In this document: positions 16,475 through 26,696 of the stretch, in pieces
Numbering within the stretch: position 1 is the first letter of the stretch
Layout of the letters: every line of letters begins with the position of its first letter
NCBI GenBank assembly: GCA_024644655.1
Contig: JAHEHJ010000012.1
Span: forward strand, 1-50,723
Reading direction: 5' to 3'
Origin: Flavobacterium sp.
GTDB taxonomy: Bacteria; Bacteroidota; Bacteroidia; Flavobacteriales; Flavobacteriaceae
DNA: 50,723 bases
Program-made: the position numbers and the translations under genes
Notes under the pieces: model-generated
Told to the model about the DNA's origin: nothing
The model's input: only the letters and a program-made list of their open reading frames with translations
The model's database searches: none

Positions 16475-18382
16475 ATGAAAATCCAATTTCATCTTATTTT
16501 TTGGGCTATATTCACGTGTTCGTATGCTCAAAACCCAACGTATTCTGCTCTTACAATCCCAGATAGTTTAAAGCAAAACGCAAATACTGTAGTTCGATAC
16601 AGTAAAATTGATATTTCCATTACTTCACGAAGTGCAATGAAAACTAAAGTAATTCGTGCCATTACGGTATTGAATGAATTGGGTTTACAAGACCTTGAAT
16701 TATCTGAAAACTATGATAAGAGTACAAGCGTTTCTAAAATAGAGGCCACAGTATATGATTCTTTTGGAAAAGAGCTGAAGACCTATAAAAGACGCGACTT
16801 TAAAGATGTGAGCGTAGCAGATGGTTTTTCAGTCTTTAGTGATAATAGGGAATTGTATTTGGATTATACGCCTACAACATATCCATTTACTATGGTTTTT
16901 GAATCTGAAGTTGAAACATCAAATACCGCTTTTATTCCGACTTGGACACCCTTTGAAGGGTATTTGGTAAGTTCAGAATATTCAGAATTAGTTTTAAATT
17001 ATAAACCAGAACTAAATCTTAGAAAAAAGGAAATAAATTTTTCTGCTAAATATAAAATTGAGAAACTAGAAAATTCATCTTCTATACGTTATGTGGTTAA
17101 AAATTTAACTGCTAAAAAGCGTGAAGAGTTAATTGTTGGAAGTAACGATATATTCCCATATGTATATTTTGCAATTGAAAAATTTTCACTTGAAGGAGTG
17201 GAAGGAACAGCTTTAAATTGGAAAGAGCTAGGACAATGGTATTATCAAGCACTGTTAGCAGATACTGAGGAAATTCCTGAAGAGACACAATTAAAGATAA
17301 AAAAAATTGTAGGAGACGAGAAAGACCCTGTAGAAATTGCTCGTATTATTTATAAATATGTTCAAGAGAAAACAAGGTATGTTAGTATTCAAATTGGCAT
17401 TGGAGGATGGAAACCAATGTTGGCAAAAGACGTTGATAAATTAGGGTACGGGGATTGTAAAGCACTAACTAATTATACGCGTTCTTTATTGAAGATATTT
17501 AATATACCATCGTATTTTACATTAGTATATGCAGGAAATAAAATTAAAAATTTCACAACCGATTTTGCTTTTTCACAAGGAAATCATGCGATTTTGGCAT
17601 TGCCAACTTCAAAAGAAATGTTGTGGTTAGAATGTACCAGTCAAGTTCAGCCTTTTGGATTTCAAGGAGATTTTACAGATGATAGATTTACTTTAGTTGT
17701 AAAGCCAGATGGTGGAGAAATAGTGAAAACGAAAACATTTTCAGAGGAAGATAATGTAACTGTATTAAATGGGACATATCAAATGGATACTGAAGGTAAT
17801 ATAGTGGGTAAAATAAAAATAACATCCAAAGGTTTGTCATATGATAATGAATTTGGCAAGCTTAGGTTGAACCGAGATAACCAAGTAAAAAAATACAAAG
17901 AGGAATTTAACACCATCAATAATTTAAAAATTAACAAGATAAATATAAGCGATGATTCTAAAGGAGTAGTGTTTGAAGAAAATTTGGAGTTTGAGGCTGA
18001 AGGTTATGCTCAAAACTCTGCTGGTAAATTGATGTTTGCCTTAAATGCTTTTGATCAGAATTCAGAAGTCCCCAAAAAATACCGTACTCGAGAATTTCCC
18101 TTTCAAATACAAAGGGGCTTTACCAATCAAGATGAAATTGAAATTGTGTTGCCTGAAGGTTATAAAGTAGAAGCTAAACCCAATGGGATAGAACAAAAGA
18201 ATGAGTTTGGGTATTATAAAATAGAATTCCTTGATTTGAATAATGGAAAATTAAAATGCCTCCGTAAATTGGTTCTCAATAAAGGTCAATTTGTAAAAGA
18301 AAAATACGAAGAGTATAGAAAATTCAGAGAGTTAATAGCCAAAAATGATAATTCAAAAGTAGTCCTTTCAAAAACACAATAA
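16475..18382 (+). CDS. DUF3857 / transglutaminase-like secreted protein, paralog 1
   Basis: Starts at ATG 16475 (a GTG six bases upstream is less likely), giving 635 residues with a signal peptide ending SYAQ. An N-terminal DUF3857 region (residues about 50-200) precedes a transglutaminase-like core: Cys328 in GYGDCKALT, a His in GNHAIL, and WLECTS where an Asp is common. The nucleophile and His are therefore present. A C-terminal beta-rich region follows. The family is widespread in Bacteroidota; its substrate is not known to me. It is the first of three tandem paralogs, with one base before the next gene. Confidence 0.82.
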   Translation: MKIQFHLIFWAIFTCSYAQNPTYSALTIPDSLKQNANTVVRYSKIDISITSRSAMKTKVIRAITVLNELGLQDLELSENYDKSTSVSKIEATVYDSFGKELKTYKRRDFKDVSVADGFSVFSDNRELYLDYTPTTYPFTMVFESEVETSNTAFIPTWTPFEGYLVSSEYSELVLNYKPELNLRKKEINFSAKYKIEKLENSSSIRYVVKNLTAKKREELIVGSNDIFPYVYFAIEKFSLEGVEGTALNWKELGQWYYQALLADTEEIPEETQLKIKKIVGDEKDPVEIARIIYKYVQEKTRYVSIQIGIGGWKPMLAKDVDKLGYGDCKALTNYTRSLLKIFNIPSYFTLVYAGNKIKNFTTDFAFSQGNHAILALPTSKEMLWLECTSQVQPFGFQGDFTDDRFTLVVKPDGGEIVKTKTFSEEDNVTVLNGTYQMDTEGNIVGKIKITSKGLSYDNEFGKLRLNRDNQVKKYKEEFNTINNLKINKINISDDSKGVVFEENLEFEAEGYAQNSAGKLMFALNAFDQNSEVPKKYRTREFPFQIQRGFTNQDEIEIVLPEGYKVEAKPNGIEQKNEFGYYKIEFLDLNNGKLKCLRKLVLNKGQFVKEKYEEYRKFRELIAKNDNSKVVLSKTQ

Positions 18383-18383
18383 C

Positions 18384-20396
18384 ATGAGAACATTATATTC
18401 AATGCTGTTTATAACAGTAATAACAGTAAACACCTATTCCCAAAGTCATGATTTAGGAGATGTAACAATTGATGAATTAAAAGAAAAAGTATGTCCATCC
18501 GATACTTCAGCTCCGGCAGCTGTGTTGTTTACTATTGGTAAATCTCATTTTGATTATTCTCATGAAGAAGGATTTGAGTTGGTTACAGAAATTTTTACCA
18601 AAATTAAAATTTATAAAAAAGAAGGGTACGGATTAGCCGATCAGGTAGTAAGTTATTATAGTGGAAATCGAGGTTCAGAAAAAGTTGGTGTTTCAAAAGC
18701 AGTCACATTCAATTTGGTGAACAATAAAATTGAAAAATCCAAATTAAGAGGTGATGGGGAGTTTGATGAAAAAGCTAACAAACATTGGATGAGAAAGAAA
18801 TTCACTATGCCTAATGTAAAAGAAGGGTCTATTATCGAATTTAAAATAGAAATCAAATCACATTATATTCACAACCTCCCCGATTGGGAATTCCAAAAAA
18901 GAATACCTGTGAATTATACAGAATACACTACCTGTATTCCAGAGTATTATCTGTATAATACGTATTTTAAAGGGGTAGCGTCTCCTGAAATCACTAAGGA
19001 TGGTAAGTCGAGGAGGCTTGATTACACCTATGTCGAAGATGCAGTTCCGGGGCTTAATGGGCATGCAGCAGCTCGGCATAATTCTACATTAGAGTTTAAT
19101 GAAAGTATTACTAAATATGTGTTGACAAATGTACCGGCATTAAAACAAGAAGCTTTTGTAAATAATATTGACAATTATAGATTAACCCTAATTCATGAAT
19201 TAGCAGGTACCCGATATCCCAATAGCCCCTTTGAAAATTTTTCTACGGATTGGGAATCTGTGGTGAAGAAGATATATGACAACGAAGATTTTGGTTCGGA
19301 GCTCAACAAAACAGGTTATTTCGATAATGATATTGATCAAGCCCTTACAGGTTTGACTAAGCCTGAAGAGCGTGTTGCTGCCATTTTTAATTTTGTTAAA
19401 GAACGTATGAATTGGGATGGAACCAACAGGTTTAATTGTGAAGCAGGGGTTCGAAAAGCATATCAAGATCGAAAAGGGAATTCGGCCGAAATTAATTTGA
19501 TGTTGACTTCTATGTTGCGTTATGCAGGTTTTGATGCTAATCCTGTTTTATTGAGTACTCGTTCTAATGGTGTTTCAGTGTATCCTAGTATTACGGCATT
19601 CAATTATGTTATTGCTGGTTTAGAATTGGAAAACCAAGTTGTTTTATTAGATGCAACTAGTAAATATTCAGTGCCCGATATTTTACCATTTGAATCCTTA
19701 AATTGGTTTGGACGAATCATAAGAAAAGGAGGCTCTTCGGCTTTAATTGATTTAATGCCCAAAACAAATTCAAAAGACATTATAAATATTATGGGTTCCA
19801 TTGCTACAACTGGAGAAGTGAGTGGTAAAATCAGAGAACAATATTTTGATTACAATGCTTTTTATTTTAGAGAATTATACGCTAGTGTTTCGACTGATAG
19901 TTATATAGAAAAATTGGAGAAAAAGCATCAAGGATTAGAAGTGAGCGACTATGCTCTTCAAAACAAATTGGATTTATCGAAGCCCATTATCGAAAATTAT
20001 GCATTTACTAGTTCTAATGCAGTAGAGACTATTGCAGATAAAATGTATTTTTCTCCGTTCTTGTTTTTTTCAACAACCGAAAATCCATTCAAACAAGAGG
20101 TGCGAGAATATCCGATTGATTTTATCTTCCCTCATCAAGATAAATTTAATGTGAGTTTGAATATACCAGAAGGCTATGTGGTGGAGACTTTACCTCAAAA
20201 TAAGGCTATTGGTATGCCTGATAATATTGGTAATTTCAAGTTTAATATTTCAAATACGGGAAATCAAATACAAATGTTATTCACCTGTGATATTAACCAA
20301 GCCATAGTAAATCCTGATAAATATGAGATATTGAAAAATTTCTTCAAAGAAATGGTTGCTGTACAAACTGAAAAAATAGTGCTAAAAAAAATATAG
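18384..20396 (+). CDS. DUF3857 / transglutaminase-like secreted protein, paralog 2 (nucleophile lost)
   Basis: A 670-residue protein with a short signal peptide (MRTLYSMLFITVITVNTYSQ) and the same architecture as its neighbours. At the position of the transglutaminase GDC, the sequence reads GNSAEIN: Ser367 replaces the catalytic Cys. The His position reads FNYVIAG, with Tyr. The LLDATSKYS block is kept. It is therefore probably not a classical thiol enzyme; a binding role is possible. It is closer to paralog 3 than to paralog 1, judged by shared blocks such as GKIREQYFDYNAF. The gene abuts both neighbours. Confidence 0.82.
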   Translation: MRTLYSMLFITVITVNTYSQSHDLGDVTIDELKEKVCPSDTSAPAAVLFTIGKSHFDYSHEEGFELVTEIFTKIKIYKKEGYGLADQVVSYYSGNRGSEKVGVSKAVTFNLVNNKIEKSKLRGDGEFDEKANKHWMRKKFTMPNVKEGSIIEFKIEIKSHYIHNLPDWEFQKRIPVNYTEYTTCIPEYYLYNTYFKGVASPEITKDGKSRRLDYTYVEDAVPGLNGHAAARHNSTLEFNESITKYVLTNVPALKQEAFVNNIDNYRLTLIHELAGTRYPNSPFENFSTDWESVVKKIYDNEDFGSELNKTGYFDNDIDQALTGLTKPEERVAAIFNFVKERMNWDGTNRFNCEAGVRKAYQDRKGNSAEINLMLTSMLRYAGFDANPVLLSTRSNGVSVYPSITAFNYVIAGLELENQVVLLDATSKYSVPDILPFESLNWFGRIIRKGGSSALIDLMPKTNSKDIINIMGSIATTGEVSGKIREQYFDYNAFYFRELYASVSTDSYIEKLEKKHQGLEVSDYALQNKLDLSKPIIENYAFTSSNAVETIADKMYFSPFLFFSTTENPFKQEVREYPIDFIFPHQDKFNVSLNIPEGYVVETLPQNKAIGMPDNIGNFKFNISNTGNQIQMLFTCDINQAIVNPDKYEILKNFFKEMVAVQTEKIVLKKI

Positions 20397-22376
20397 ATGA
20401 AATACGTTTTCACCCTTATTATAGGTTTTTATTCGGTGATTACTTTTGCTCAAAGTGTTGAATTAGACAAAGTGACCCTTGATGAGCTAAAAGAAAAATA
20501 TAACGCTACTGATTCCTCTTCAGTTGCCATTGTGTTGGATAAAAAGGGCAAGACCTATTTCAAATATTATTATAATGCTGGATTTGTTTCGTTTACTCAA
20601 ATTGCCATTAAAATTAAAATTTATAAAAAAGAAGGGCTAGCTTATGCCAATTTTGAAATACCTTATTATACGGGATATAAGTATTTGGAAAATGATTATG
20701 TTACCATTAAAAAAGCGTTTACTTACAATTTAGTTGAAGGAAAAATTGAAAAGACTAAAGTGACTAATGAAAGTAAATTTATTGATAAAGTAAATGAGAA
20801 TTGGAGTATAAAGAAATTGTCTTTCCCAAATGTTAAAGTAGGTTCTGTAATCGAAATAAACTATGAATTGCGCACAGAAAATTTAAGAGAGCTCCCCGAT
20901 TTTCAATTCCAATATAGTATTCCTGTAGCCAAAGCAGAATATTGTACAGAAATCCCTGAGTTTTATATCTATAAAGGCATTTTGACGGGATATGTTGATG
21001 TTAAAAGGGAAGAGTTCCTAGAAAACACCTCGTTGTCTTATGATAATGAATATAAACACACGATGAATATGAGTTATAGGCAAATACGAACGGTCTATAA
21101 AGCTCAAAATATTAAAGCATTGCAGAATGAACAATATGTAAATAATATTTCTAATTATTTCTGTAAAGTCAAGCATGAGTTAGAAACCATTCGAATGCCA
21201 GAAGAAACTCCAAAAAACATTGCAAAATCATGGGAAGACATTGCGAAATCAATTTATGAAGAAAAAGCCTTTGGAGTTGAACTTGAAAAATTTAATTATT
21301 TTGTTAATGATTTGAAAGTTATCTTAAAGGAAGCTGATACAGATGAGCAAAAACTAAGCAAAGTTTTTAATTATGTCAAAAGCCGAATGAATTGGAATGG
21401 ATACTATGGTTATTATACTCGTAAAGGAGTTGAATTAGCCTATGAAGAGAAAACGGGTAATGTGGCTGAAATTAATTTAATATTGGTTTCCATGCTTAAA
21501 TTAGCAGGGTTAAAAGCTAATCCCGTGGTTTTGAGCACAAGAGATAACGGATTAGCTTTGTTTCCAAATCAATCTTTTTTAAATTATGTAATTGCCCAAG
21601 TTAAAGTTAATGACACTTCATATTTGTTAGATGCTACAAATAAATTATCTAGTACTGAAGTGCTACCAATACGAGCTTTGAATTTTAAAGGAAGATCAAT
21701 CGATAAAAATGGAACTTCTGAGGAGATAGATTTAATGCCCAAGTCAAATTCTAAACATATTGTGAATGTAATGGCTTTAATTAAACCAGAAGGGATACTT
21801 TCGGGTAAAATTAGAGAGCAATACTTTGATTATAATGCGTTTATTTTTAGAGATAAATATAATGGTGTTGCCAAAGAAAGTTACTTGGATATGTTGGAAA
21901 AGAAATATCAAAGTGTTGAAGTGGTGGATTATGAAGTACAAAACAGCAATGAATTGACAAAACCGATTCTTGAAAATTATTCATTTACTTCGTCAAACAA
22001 TGTGTCGTTACTTGGAGATAAAATGTATGTGGATCCGCTCTTGTTTTTTAGTATGACTATAAATCCCTTTAAGCAAGAAACAAGAGAATATCCAGTAGAT
22101 TTTGTTTATCCTCATCAAGAAAAATACAATATAAGTTTTACCATTCCGGAAGGATATATTGTTGAATCCATACCTTTGCCTAAAGCAGTAGCTATGCCCG
22201 ATAATATTGGAAATTTTAAATATAACATTTCAAATACTGGGAATCAAATTCAATTGCTTTTCTCGCTCGACATCAATCAAGCGATTATGGAGCCTGAATA
22301 TTATGCTTTCTTGAAGAATTTCTACAAAGAAATTATTAGTAAGCAAGCAGAAAAAATAATACTAAAAAAGAGCTAA
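20397..22376 (+). CDS. DUF3857 / transglutaminase-like secreted protein, paralog 3 (nucleophile lost)
   Basis: A 659-residue protein with signal peptide MKYVFTLIIGFYSVITFAQ. It shares long blocks with paralog 2 (GKIREQYFDYNAF, DNIGNFKYNISNTGNQIQ). The transglutaminase Cys is replaced by Val356 in TGNVAEINL, and the His position again reads LNYVIAQ. It starts at the base after the stop of paralog 2, so a recent tandem duplication in one transcript is likely. One base separates it from the MazG-like gene. Function unknown; an envelope location is inferred from the signal peptide. Confidence 0.82.
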   Translation: MKYVFTLIIGFYSVITFAQSVELDKVTLDELKEKYNATDSSSVAIVLDKKGKTYFKYYYNAGFVSFTQIAIKIKIYKKEGLAYANFEIPYYTGYKYLENDYVTIKKAFTYNLVEGKIEKTKVTNESKFIDKVNENWSIKKLSFPNVKVGSVIEINYELRTENLRELPDFQFQYSIPVAKAEYCTEIPEFYIYKGILTGYVDVKREEFLENTSLSYDNEYKHTMNMSYRQIRTVYKAQNIKALQNEQYVNNISNYFCKVKHELETIRMPEETPKNIAKSWEDIAKSIYEEKAFGVELEKFNYFVNDLKVILKEADTDEQKLSKVFNYVKSRMNWNGYYGYYTRKGVELAYEEKTGNVAEINLILVSMLKLAGLKANPVVLSTRDNGLALFPNQSFLNYVIAQVKVNDTSYLLDATNKLSSTEVLPIRALNFKGRSIDKNGTSEEIDLMPKSNSKHIVNVMALIKPEGILSGKIREQYFDYNAFIFRDKYNGVAKESYLDMLEKKYQSVEVVDYEVQNSNELTKPILENYSFTSSNNVSLLGDKMYVDPLLFFSMTINPFKQETREYPVDFVYPHQEKYNISFTIPEGYIVESIPLPKAVAMPDNIGNFKYNISNTGNQIQLLFSLDINQAIMEPEYYAFLKNFYKEIISKQAEKIILKKS

Positions 22377-22377
22377 A

Positions 22378-22704
22378 ATGGACATTCAAAATGCACAATT
22401 AGAAGTAGATAATTGGATAAAAAACCACGGAGTTCGCTATTTTAACGAGCTTACTAATATGGCCCAACTAACTGAAGAGGTAGGAGAAGTAGCTAGAATA
22501 ATAGCAAGACGGTATGGGGAACAATCTGAAAAAGAAAGTGATAAAAATAAAGATCTTGGTGAAGAACTAGCCGATGTGGTTTTTGTAGTACTTTGTTTAG
22601 CCAATCAAACGGGAATTGATTTGCAGGCGGCTTTTGATAAAAAACTAGATTTAAAAACCAATCGTGACCATGATCGTCATCACAATAACGAGAAACTCAA
22701 ATAA
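22378..22704 (+). CDS. MazG-like nucleotide pyrophosphohydrolase
   Basis: A 108-residue all-alpha NTP pyrophosphohydrolase. The metal-binding pattern EEVGEVAR (EExxE-like), followed about 35 residues later by EELADVVF (ExxD), is the MazG/dUTPase-like signature. Such enzymes cleave (d)NTPs to the monophosphate, often as house-cleaning of damaged nucleotides. The length fits the single-domain MazG-like group rather than full-length MazG. It directly follows the DUF3857 genes and precedes aroA by 71 bases; no functional link is obvious. Confidence 0.88.
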   Translation: MDIQNAQLEVDNWIKNHGVRYFNELTNMAQLTEEVGEVARIIARRYGEQSEKESDKNKDLGEELADVVFVVLCLANQTGIDLQAAFDKKLDLKTNRDHDRHHNNEKLK

Positions 22705-22744
22705 TACTTAGATTGAAGTGTAAGGCAGGAAGATTTTCTCTGTG

Positions 22745-22752
22745 TATCTTTG
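22745..22752 (+). promoter_or_regulatory. -7 element before aroA
   Basis: Perfect TATCTTTG, 23 bases before the aroA start, but without a TTG at 17-23 bases. It lies in a degenerate 10-bp repeat. Confidence 0.45.
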
Positions 22753-22775
22753 TGCTTCTCTTTGAAACAATCAAA

Positions 22776-24002
22776 ATGAATTTACTTCTTAAACATTCTA
22801 GTGTTCATTCTACTGCCTTGATTAAATTAACAGGAAGTAAGTCCGAAACCAATAGATTATTGCTACTCCAAGCCTTATACCCTAATCTTACTCTAGAAAA
22901 CCCTTCTAATTCTGATGATTCTGAGGTGATGCTAAAAGCATTAGTGACAAATCAAGATGTAATAGATATTCACCACGCTGGAACTGCTATGCGTTTTCTA
23001 ACAGCCTATTTTGCCATTCAAGAAGGTAGAGAAGTAGTTCTAACCGGATCCTCTCGAATGAAAGAACGACCTATCCAAATTTTGGTAGAAGCCTTGCAAC
23101 AAGTAGGAGCGGATATTACATATGAAGAGCAGGTTGGTTTTCCACCCATACGAATCAAAGGAAAAAAACTAGTGCTTTCTAAAGTGTCGCTTGCAGCTAA
23201 TGTAAGTAGTCAATATATTTCAGCTTTGTTATTAATAGCTCCAAAATTAGATAACGGATTAGAATTAACCCTAGAAGGTAAAATTACATCAGTTCCTTAC
23301 ATCAAAATGACGTTAGCATTACTTAATGAAATAGGTGTAGAAACATCTTTTATAGAAAATCGAATCATAGTACAACCACAACACACCATTCAAAATTCAA
23401 AATTTACCATAGAATCGGATTGGTCTTCGGCTTCCTATTTTTATTCAATTGTCGCTTTGTCTAAGGTTGGAACCCAAATCGAATTATCGAGCTATAAAGT
23501 AAAAAGCCTTCAAGGCGATAGTATTTTGGCAGATATATATAAAGTCTTTGGTGTAGAAACCAAATTTCAAAACAACAGCATCATTATTCGTAAAATTGAA
23601 CATACTAAATCTGCTTCAATACACTTATATCTTAATGATTCCCCAGATATTGCACAAACTATAGCCGTAACTTGTTTTGGGTTAGGATTAGGTTGCGATA
23701 TAAAGGGTTTGCATACTTTAAAAATTAAAGAAACCGATAGGTTATTAGCCATGCAAAATGAATTGCAAAAACTGGGTGCACTTATTACGGTTACAGATGA
23801 CTCTTTGACTTTAGAGCCTAGTGATTGTATTAATACAGGTGTAGCTGTGAAAACATATCAAGACCACAGAATGGCAATGGCGTTTGCTCCAATGGCTTTA
23901 AAAACTTCAATTGCAATAGAGGATGCAGAGGTGGTGTCAAAATCATATCCTCCTTTTTGGGAAAATTTGAAACATATTGGGTTTCAAATATCGGAACATT
24001 AA
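22776..24002 (+). CDS. aroA: 3-phosphoshikimate 1-carboxyvinyltransferase (EPSP synthase)
   Basis: Start chosen at 22776 (MNLLLKHSS), giving 408 residues; a longer in-frame start at 22713 would place the promoter-like TATCTTTG inside the gene. It transfers enolpyruvate from PEP to shikimate 3-phosphate. Motifs: GSKSETNR (N-terminal substrate loop, with Glu where Ile-Ser-style residues are common), AGTAMRFLTA, RMKERP, LNDSPDIAQ, IKETDRL, YQDHRMAMA and SKSYPPFW. It supplies chorismate to the Phe/Tyr operon 10 kb upstream but is not in it. Confidence 0.94.
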   Translation: MNLLLKHSSVHSTALIKLTGSKSETNRLLLLQALYPNLTLENPSNSDDSEVMLKALVTNQDVIDIHHAGTAMRFLTAYFAIQEGREVVLTGSSRMKERPIQILVEALQQVGADITYEEQVGFPPIRIKGKKLVLSKVSLAANVSSQYISALLLIAPKLDNGLELTLEGKITSVPYIKMTLALLNEIGVETSFIENRIIVQPQHTIQNSKFTIESDWSSASYFYSIVALSKVGTQIELSSYKVKSLQGDSILADIYKVFGVETKFQNNSIIIRKIEHTKSASIHLYLNDSPDIAQTIAVTCFGLGLGCDIKGLHTLKIKETDRLLAMQNELQKLGALITVTDDSLTLEPSDCINTGVAVKTYQDHRMAMAFAPMALKTSIAIEDAEVVSKSYPPFWENLKHIGFQISEH

Positions 24003-24064
24003 AAAGTAAGAAGCTACTAAACTCAGTCTCTCAGAACCAATTTATAAAATAAACACCTTTTTAC

Positions 24065-24096
24065 TTGACAACGCCTATCTCACGATAGTATATTTG
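24065..24096 (+). promoter_or_regulatory. Promoter of queA
   Basis: TTG at 24065-24067 (within TTGAC), a 21-base spacer and a perfect TATATTTG at 24089-24096. It predicts a 5' leader of about 50 bases. I see no preQ1 riboswitch in it. Confidence 0.8.
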
Positions 24097-24155
24097 CAAG
24101 CTTTAAAAGTTCAGCACTAGTTGTCTGAAAACTAATATTTAAATCTGAAAATTAC

Positions 24156-25205
24156 ATGAAATTATCTCATTTCCAGTTTAATCTCCCTGCTGAGTTATTA
24201 GCAGAGTTCCCCGCAGAAAACAGAGACGAATCAAGATTGATGGTCGTAAACAGAAAAACAAAAACAATTGAACATAAATTGTTTAAAGATATTATCGATT
24301 ATTTTGATGATGGTGATGTCATGATATTGAACAATACCAAAGTTTTTCCTGCTCGTATGTATGGTAACAAAGAAAAAACTGGCGCGCGTATTGAAGTGTT
24401 TTTGTTGAGAGAATTAAATGCAGAACAACGTTTGTGGGATGTATTAGTAGATCCTGCACGTAAAATTAGAATTGGAAACAAATTATATTTTGGTGATGAC
24501 GATTCATTGGTGGCAGAAGTAATCGATAATACTACTTCTAGAGGAAGAACATTACGTTTCTTATATGATGGTTCTTATACTGAGTTTAGAAAAAAATTGA
24601 CCGAATTAGGAGAAACTCCTATTCCGAAGTATATCAATCGTGAAGTAACAGAAGATGATGCAGAACGATACCAAACAATTTATGCCAAAGAAGAAGGAGC
24701 TGTTGCAGCACCAACTGCAGGCTTGCACTTTTCTAAACATTTGTTGAAACGTTTAGAAATTAAAGGAATCGACTTTGCTGAAGTAACATTACATGTAGGC
24801 TTAGGTACTTTTAATCCCGTAGAAGTTGAGGATTTGTCAAAACACAAAATGGATTCGGAAGAGCTTATTGTAACCCAACAAGCTTGTGATACGGTAAATA
24901 ATGCCAAAATTAAAAAGAAAAAAGTGTGCTGTATTGGGACTACTTCTATGCGTGCTATTGAAAGTTCGGTGTCTTCCGCTAGAACATTAAATCCGTATGA
25001 AGGTTGGACTAATAAATTTATTTTTCCTCCATATGATTTTAGTATAGCCGATAGTATGGTAACCAATTTCCATACACCAAAGTCAACATTGTTAATGATG
25101 GTTTCTGCTTTTTGTGGACATGATTTAATGAAGAAAGCTTATGAAGAAGCTATAAAAGAAAAATACCGTTTCTATTCCTATGGAGACGCGATGTTGATTA
25201 TATAA
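24156..25205 (+). CDS. queA: S-adenosylmethionine:tRNA ribosyltransferase-isomerase
   Basis: A 349-residue QueA that adds the epoxycyclopentane ring to 7-aminomethyl-7-deazaguanine in tRNA, making epoxyqueuosine. Family blocks: [12 protein letters not shown] near the start, [43 protein letters not shown] and SNFHTP-like [13 protein letters not shown]. Length is typical. It is a single-gene unit with its own promoter and a strong terminator. queE, an earlier step of the same pathway, is 20 kb away in this window. Confidence 0.96.
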   Translation: MKLSHFQFNLPAELLAEFPAENRDESRLMVVNRKTKTIEHKLFKDIIDYFDDGDVMILNNTKVFPARMYGNKEKTGARIEVFLLRELNAEQRLWDVLVDPARKIRIGNKLYFGDDDSLVAEVIDNTTSRGRTLRFLYDGSYTEFRKKLTELGETPIPKYINREVTEDDAERYQTIYAKEEGAVAAPTAGLHFSKHLLKRLEIKGIDFAEVTLHVGLGTFNPVEVEDLSKHKMDSEELIVTQQACDTVNNAKIKKKKVCCIGTTSMRAIESSVSSARTLNPYEGWTNKFIFPPYDFSIADSMVTNFHTPKSTLLMMVSAFCGHDLMKKAYEEAIKEKYRFYSYGDAMLII

Positions 25206-25226
25206 TTTCAAATTGTAATAAATCAT

Positions 25227-25256
25227 AAAAACCCAACAGGTACTGTTGGGTTTTTT
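25227..25256 (+). terminator. Intrinsic terminator of queA
   Basis: Stem AAAAACCCAACAG / CTGTTGGGTTTTT with a GTA loop (25240-25242) and T-run to 25256, 21 bases after the queA stop. Confidence 0.92.
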
Positions 25257-25342
25257 ATTTGCACTACTCAAGATTAAATTTCTTTGCCAATGTTCTTGGT
25301 TCTTTGCACTTTTTTCTACTTTTACGCTTCAAATTAATAAAG

Positions 25343-26626
25343 ATGATATTTCAAAATACACGCGAATTTGCACAAAAACTCGATGCTCAAGATGCGTTGA
25401 GAAATTATAGAGAAGAATTTATATTTCCACAACACAATCAAAAAAATGTGATTTATTTCACAGGAAACTCTCTTGGATTACAGCCTAAAAGAACTAAAAC
25501 CTACGTTGATGAGGTAATGAATGATTGGGCTAATTTAGCTGTAGAAGGTCATTTTTATGCTAATAAACCTTGGTGGGATTATCATGAAAGATTTGCGAAT
25601 CCATTAAGTGAAGTGGTAGGAGCTAAACCTTCTGAAGTGACGGTAATGAATACATTAACGGTAAACTTACATCTGCTAATGGTGTCATTTTATCAACCTT
25701 CAAAAACAAGATTCAAAATTATTTGTGAGGAGAAAGCCTTTCCATCTGATCAATATATGTTCCAAGGGCAAGTACATTTTCATGGTTACAAACCTGAAGA
25801 AGCTATAGTAGAAATAAAAAGAAGAGAAGGTGAGCATAATATACGATTGGAAGATGTTTTATCCAAAATTGAAGAAGTAGGTGATGAGTTGGCTTTGGTT
25901 TTACTAGGTGGCGTTAATTACTATACGGGTCAAGTATTTGACATGCAAGCCATAACTCAGGCAGGGCATAAAGTAGGAGCCATTGTGGGTTTTGATTTAG
26001 CTCATGCTGCAGGTAATATTGAATTACACCTTCATGATTGGGATGTTGATTTTGCGGCTTGGTGTAGTTACAAATACATGAATTCGGGACCCGGAAATGC
26101 GTCAGGTTGTTTTATTCATGAAAAACACCATGCCAATAAAGAACTAGCACGATTTGGTGGTTGGTGGGGACATAATAAGGAGCGTCGATTTAAAATGGAA
26201 CCCGAATATGATCCAATTGTGGGGGCCGATGGTTGGCAAATAAGTAATTTGCCCATATTGTCACTAGCACCTTATTTAGCATCAGTGGATATGTTTGCTG
26301 AAGTGGGTATGCCTAAATTAATTGAAAAGAGAAATCAATTGACAGCCTATTTGGAATTTATATTGCATGAAATTGATAGCGAACTTCCTTCTGCTCAATT
26401 TGAAATAATCACACCAAAGAACCCATTGGAGAGAGCTTGTCAGCTTTCGGTGTTTTTACATGGTCAAGGTAGAAATTTGTTTGAGTATTTAATGAAAAAC
26501 GGTGTGATAACAGATTGGCGGGAGCCTAATGTAATCCGTTTAGCACCAGCCCCATTTTATTGTTCGTACGAAGATATGTATGAATTCGGACAAATACTAA
26601 AACAAGGCATTTTAACACTGAATTAA
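25343..26626 (+). CDS. kynU: Kynureninase
   Basis: Start chosen at ATG 25343 (MIFQNTREFA), giving 427 residues; the extra upstream codons of the open frame are hydrophobic and unlike the family. This PLP enzyme cleaves kynurenine or 3-hydroxykynurenine to anthranilate or 3-hydroxyanthranilate plus alanine. Motifs: YFTGNSLGLQPK at the N-terminus, DLAHAAGN, and Lys244 in SYKYMNSGPG as the Schiff-base lysine. Kynurenine 3-monooxygenase is encoded 10 kb downstream. The gene is a single unit after the queA terminator; no clear promoter or terminator was identified. Confidence 0.95.
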   Translation: MIFQNTREFAQKLDAQDALRNYREEFIFPQHNQKNVIYFTGNSLGLQPKRTKTYVDEVMNDWANLAVEGHFYANKPWWDYHERFANPLSEVVGAKPSEVTVMNTLTVNLHLLMVSFYQPSKTRFKIICEEKAFPSDQYMFQGQVHFHGYKPEEAIVEIKRREGEHNIRLEDVLSKIEEVGDELALVLLGGVNYYTGQVFDMQAITQAGHKVGAIVGFDLAHAAGNIELHLHDWDVDFAAWCSYKYMNSGPGNASGCFIHEKHHANKELARFGGWWGHNKERRFKMEPEYDPIVGADGWQISNLPILSLAPYLASVDMFAEVGMPKLIEKRNQLTAYLEFILHEIDSELPSAQFEIITPKNPLERACQLSVFLHGQGRNLFEYLMKNGVITDWREPNVIRLAPAPFYCSYEDMYEFGQILKQGILTLN

Positions 26627-26696
26627 TTTTGTTTTTTTAAAAACAATTTGTTGATTTGCAATAGATTATTATACCAAAAACCAAAAATATACTAAA

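Noticed and set aside
24097..24155. PreQ1 riboswitch before queA
   Set aside because: The leader shows no pseudoknot-like hairpin with the conserved A-rich tail.
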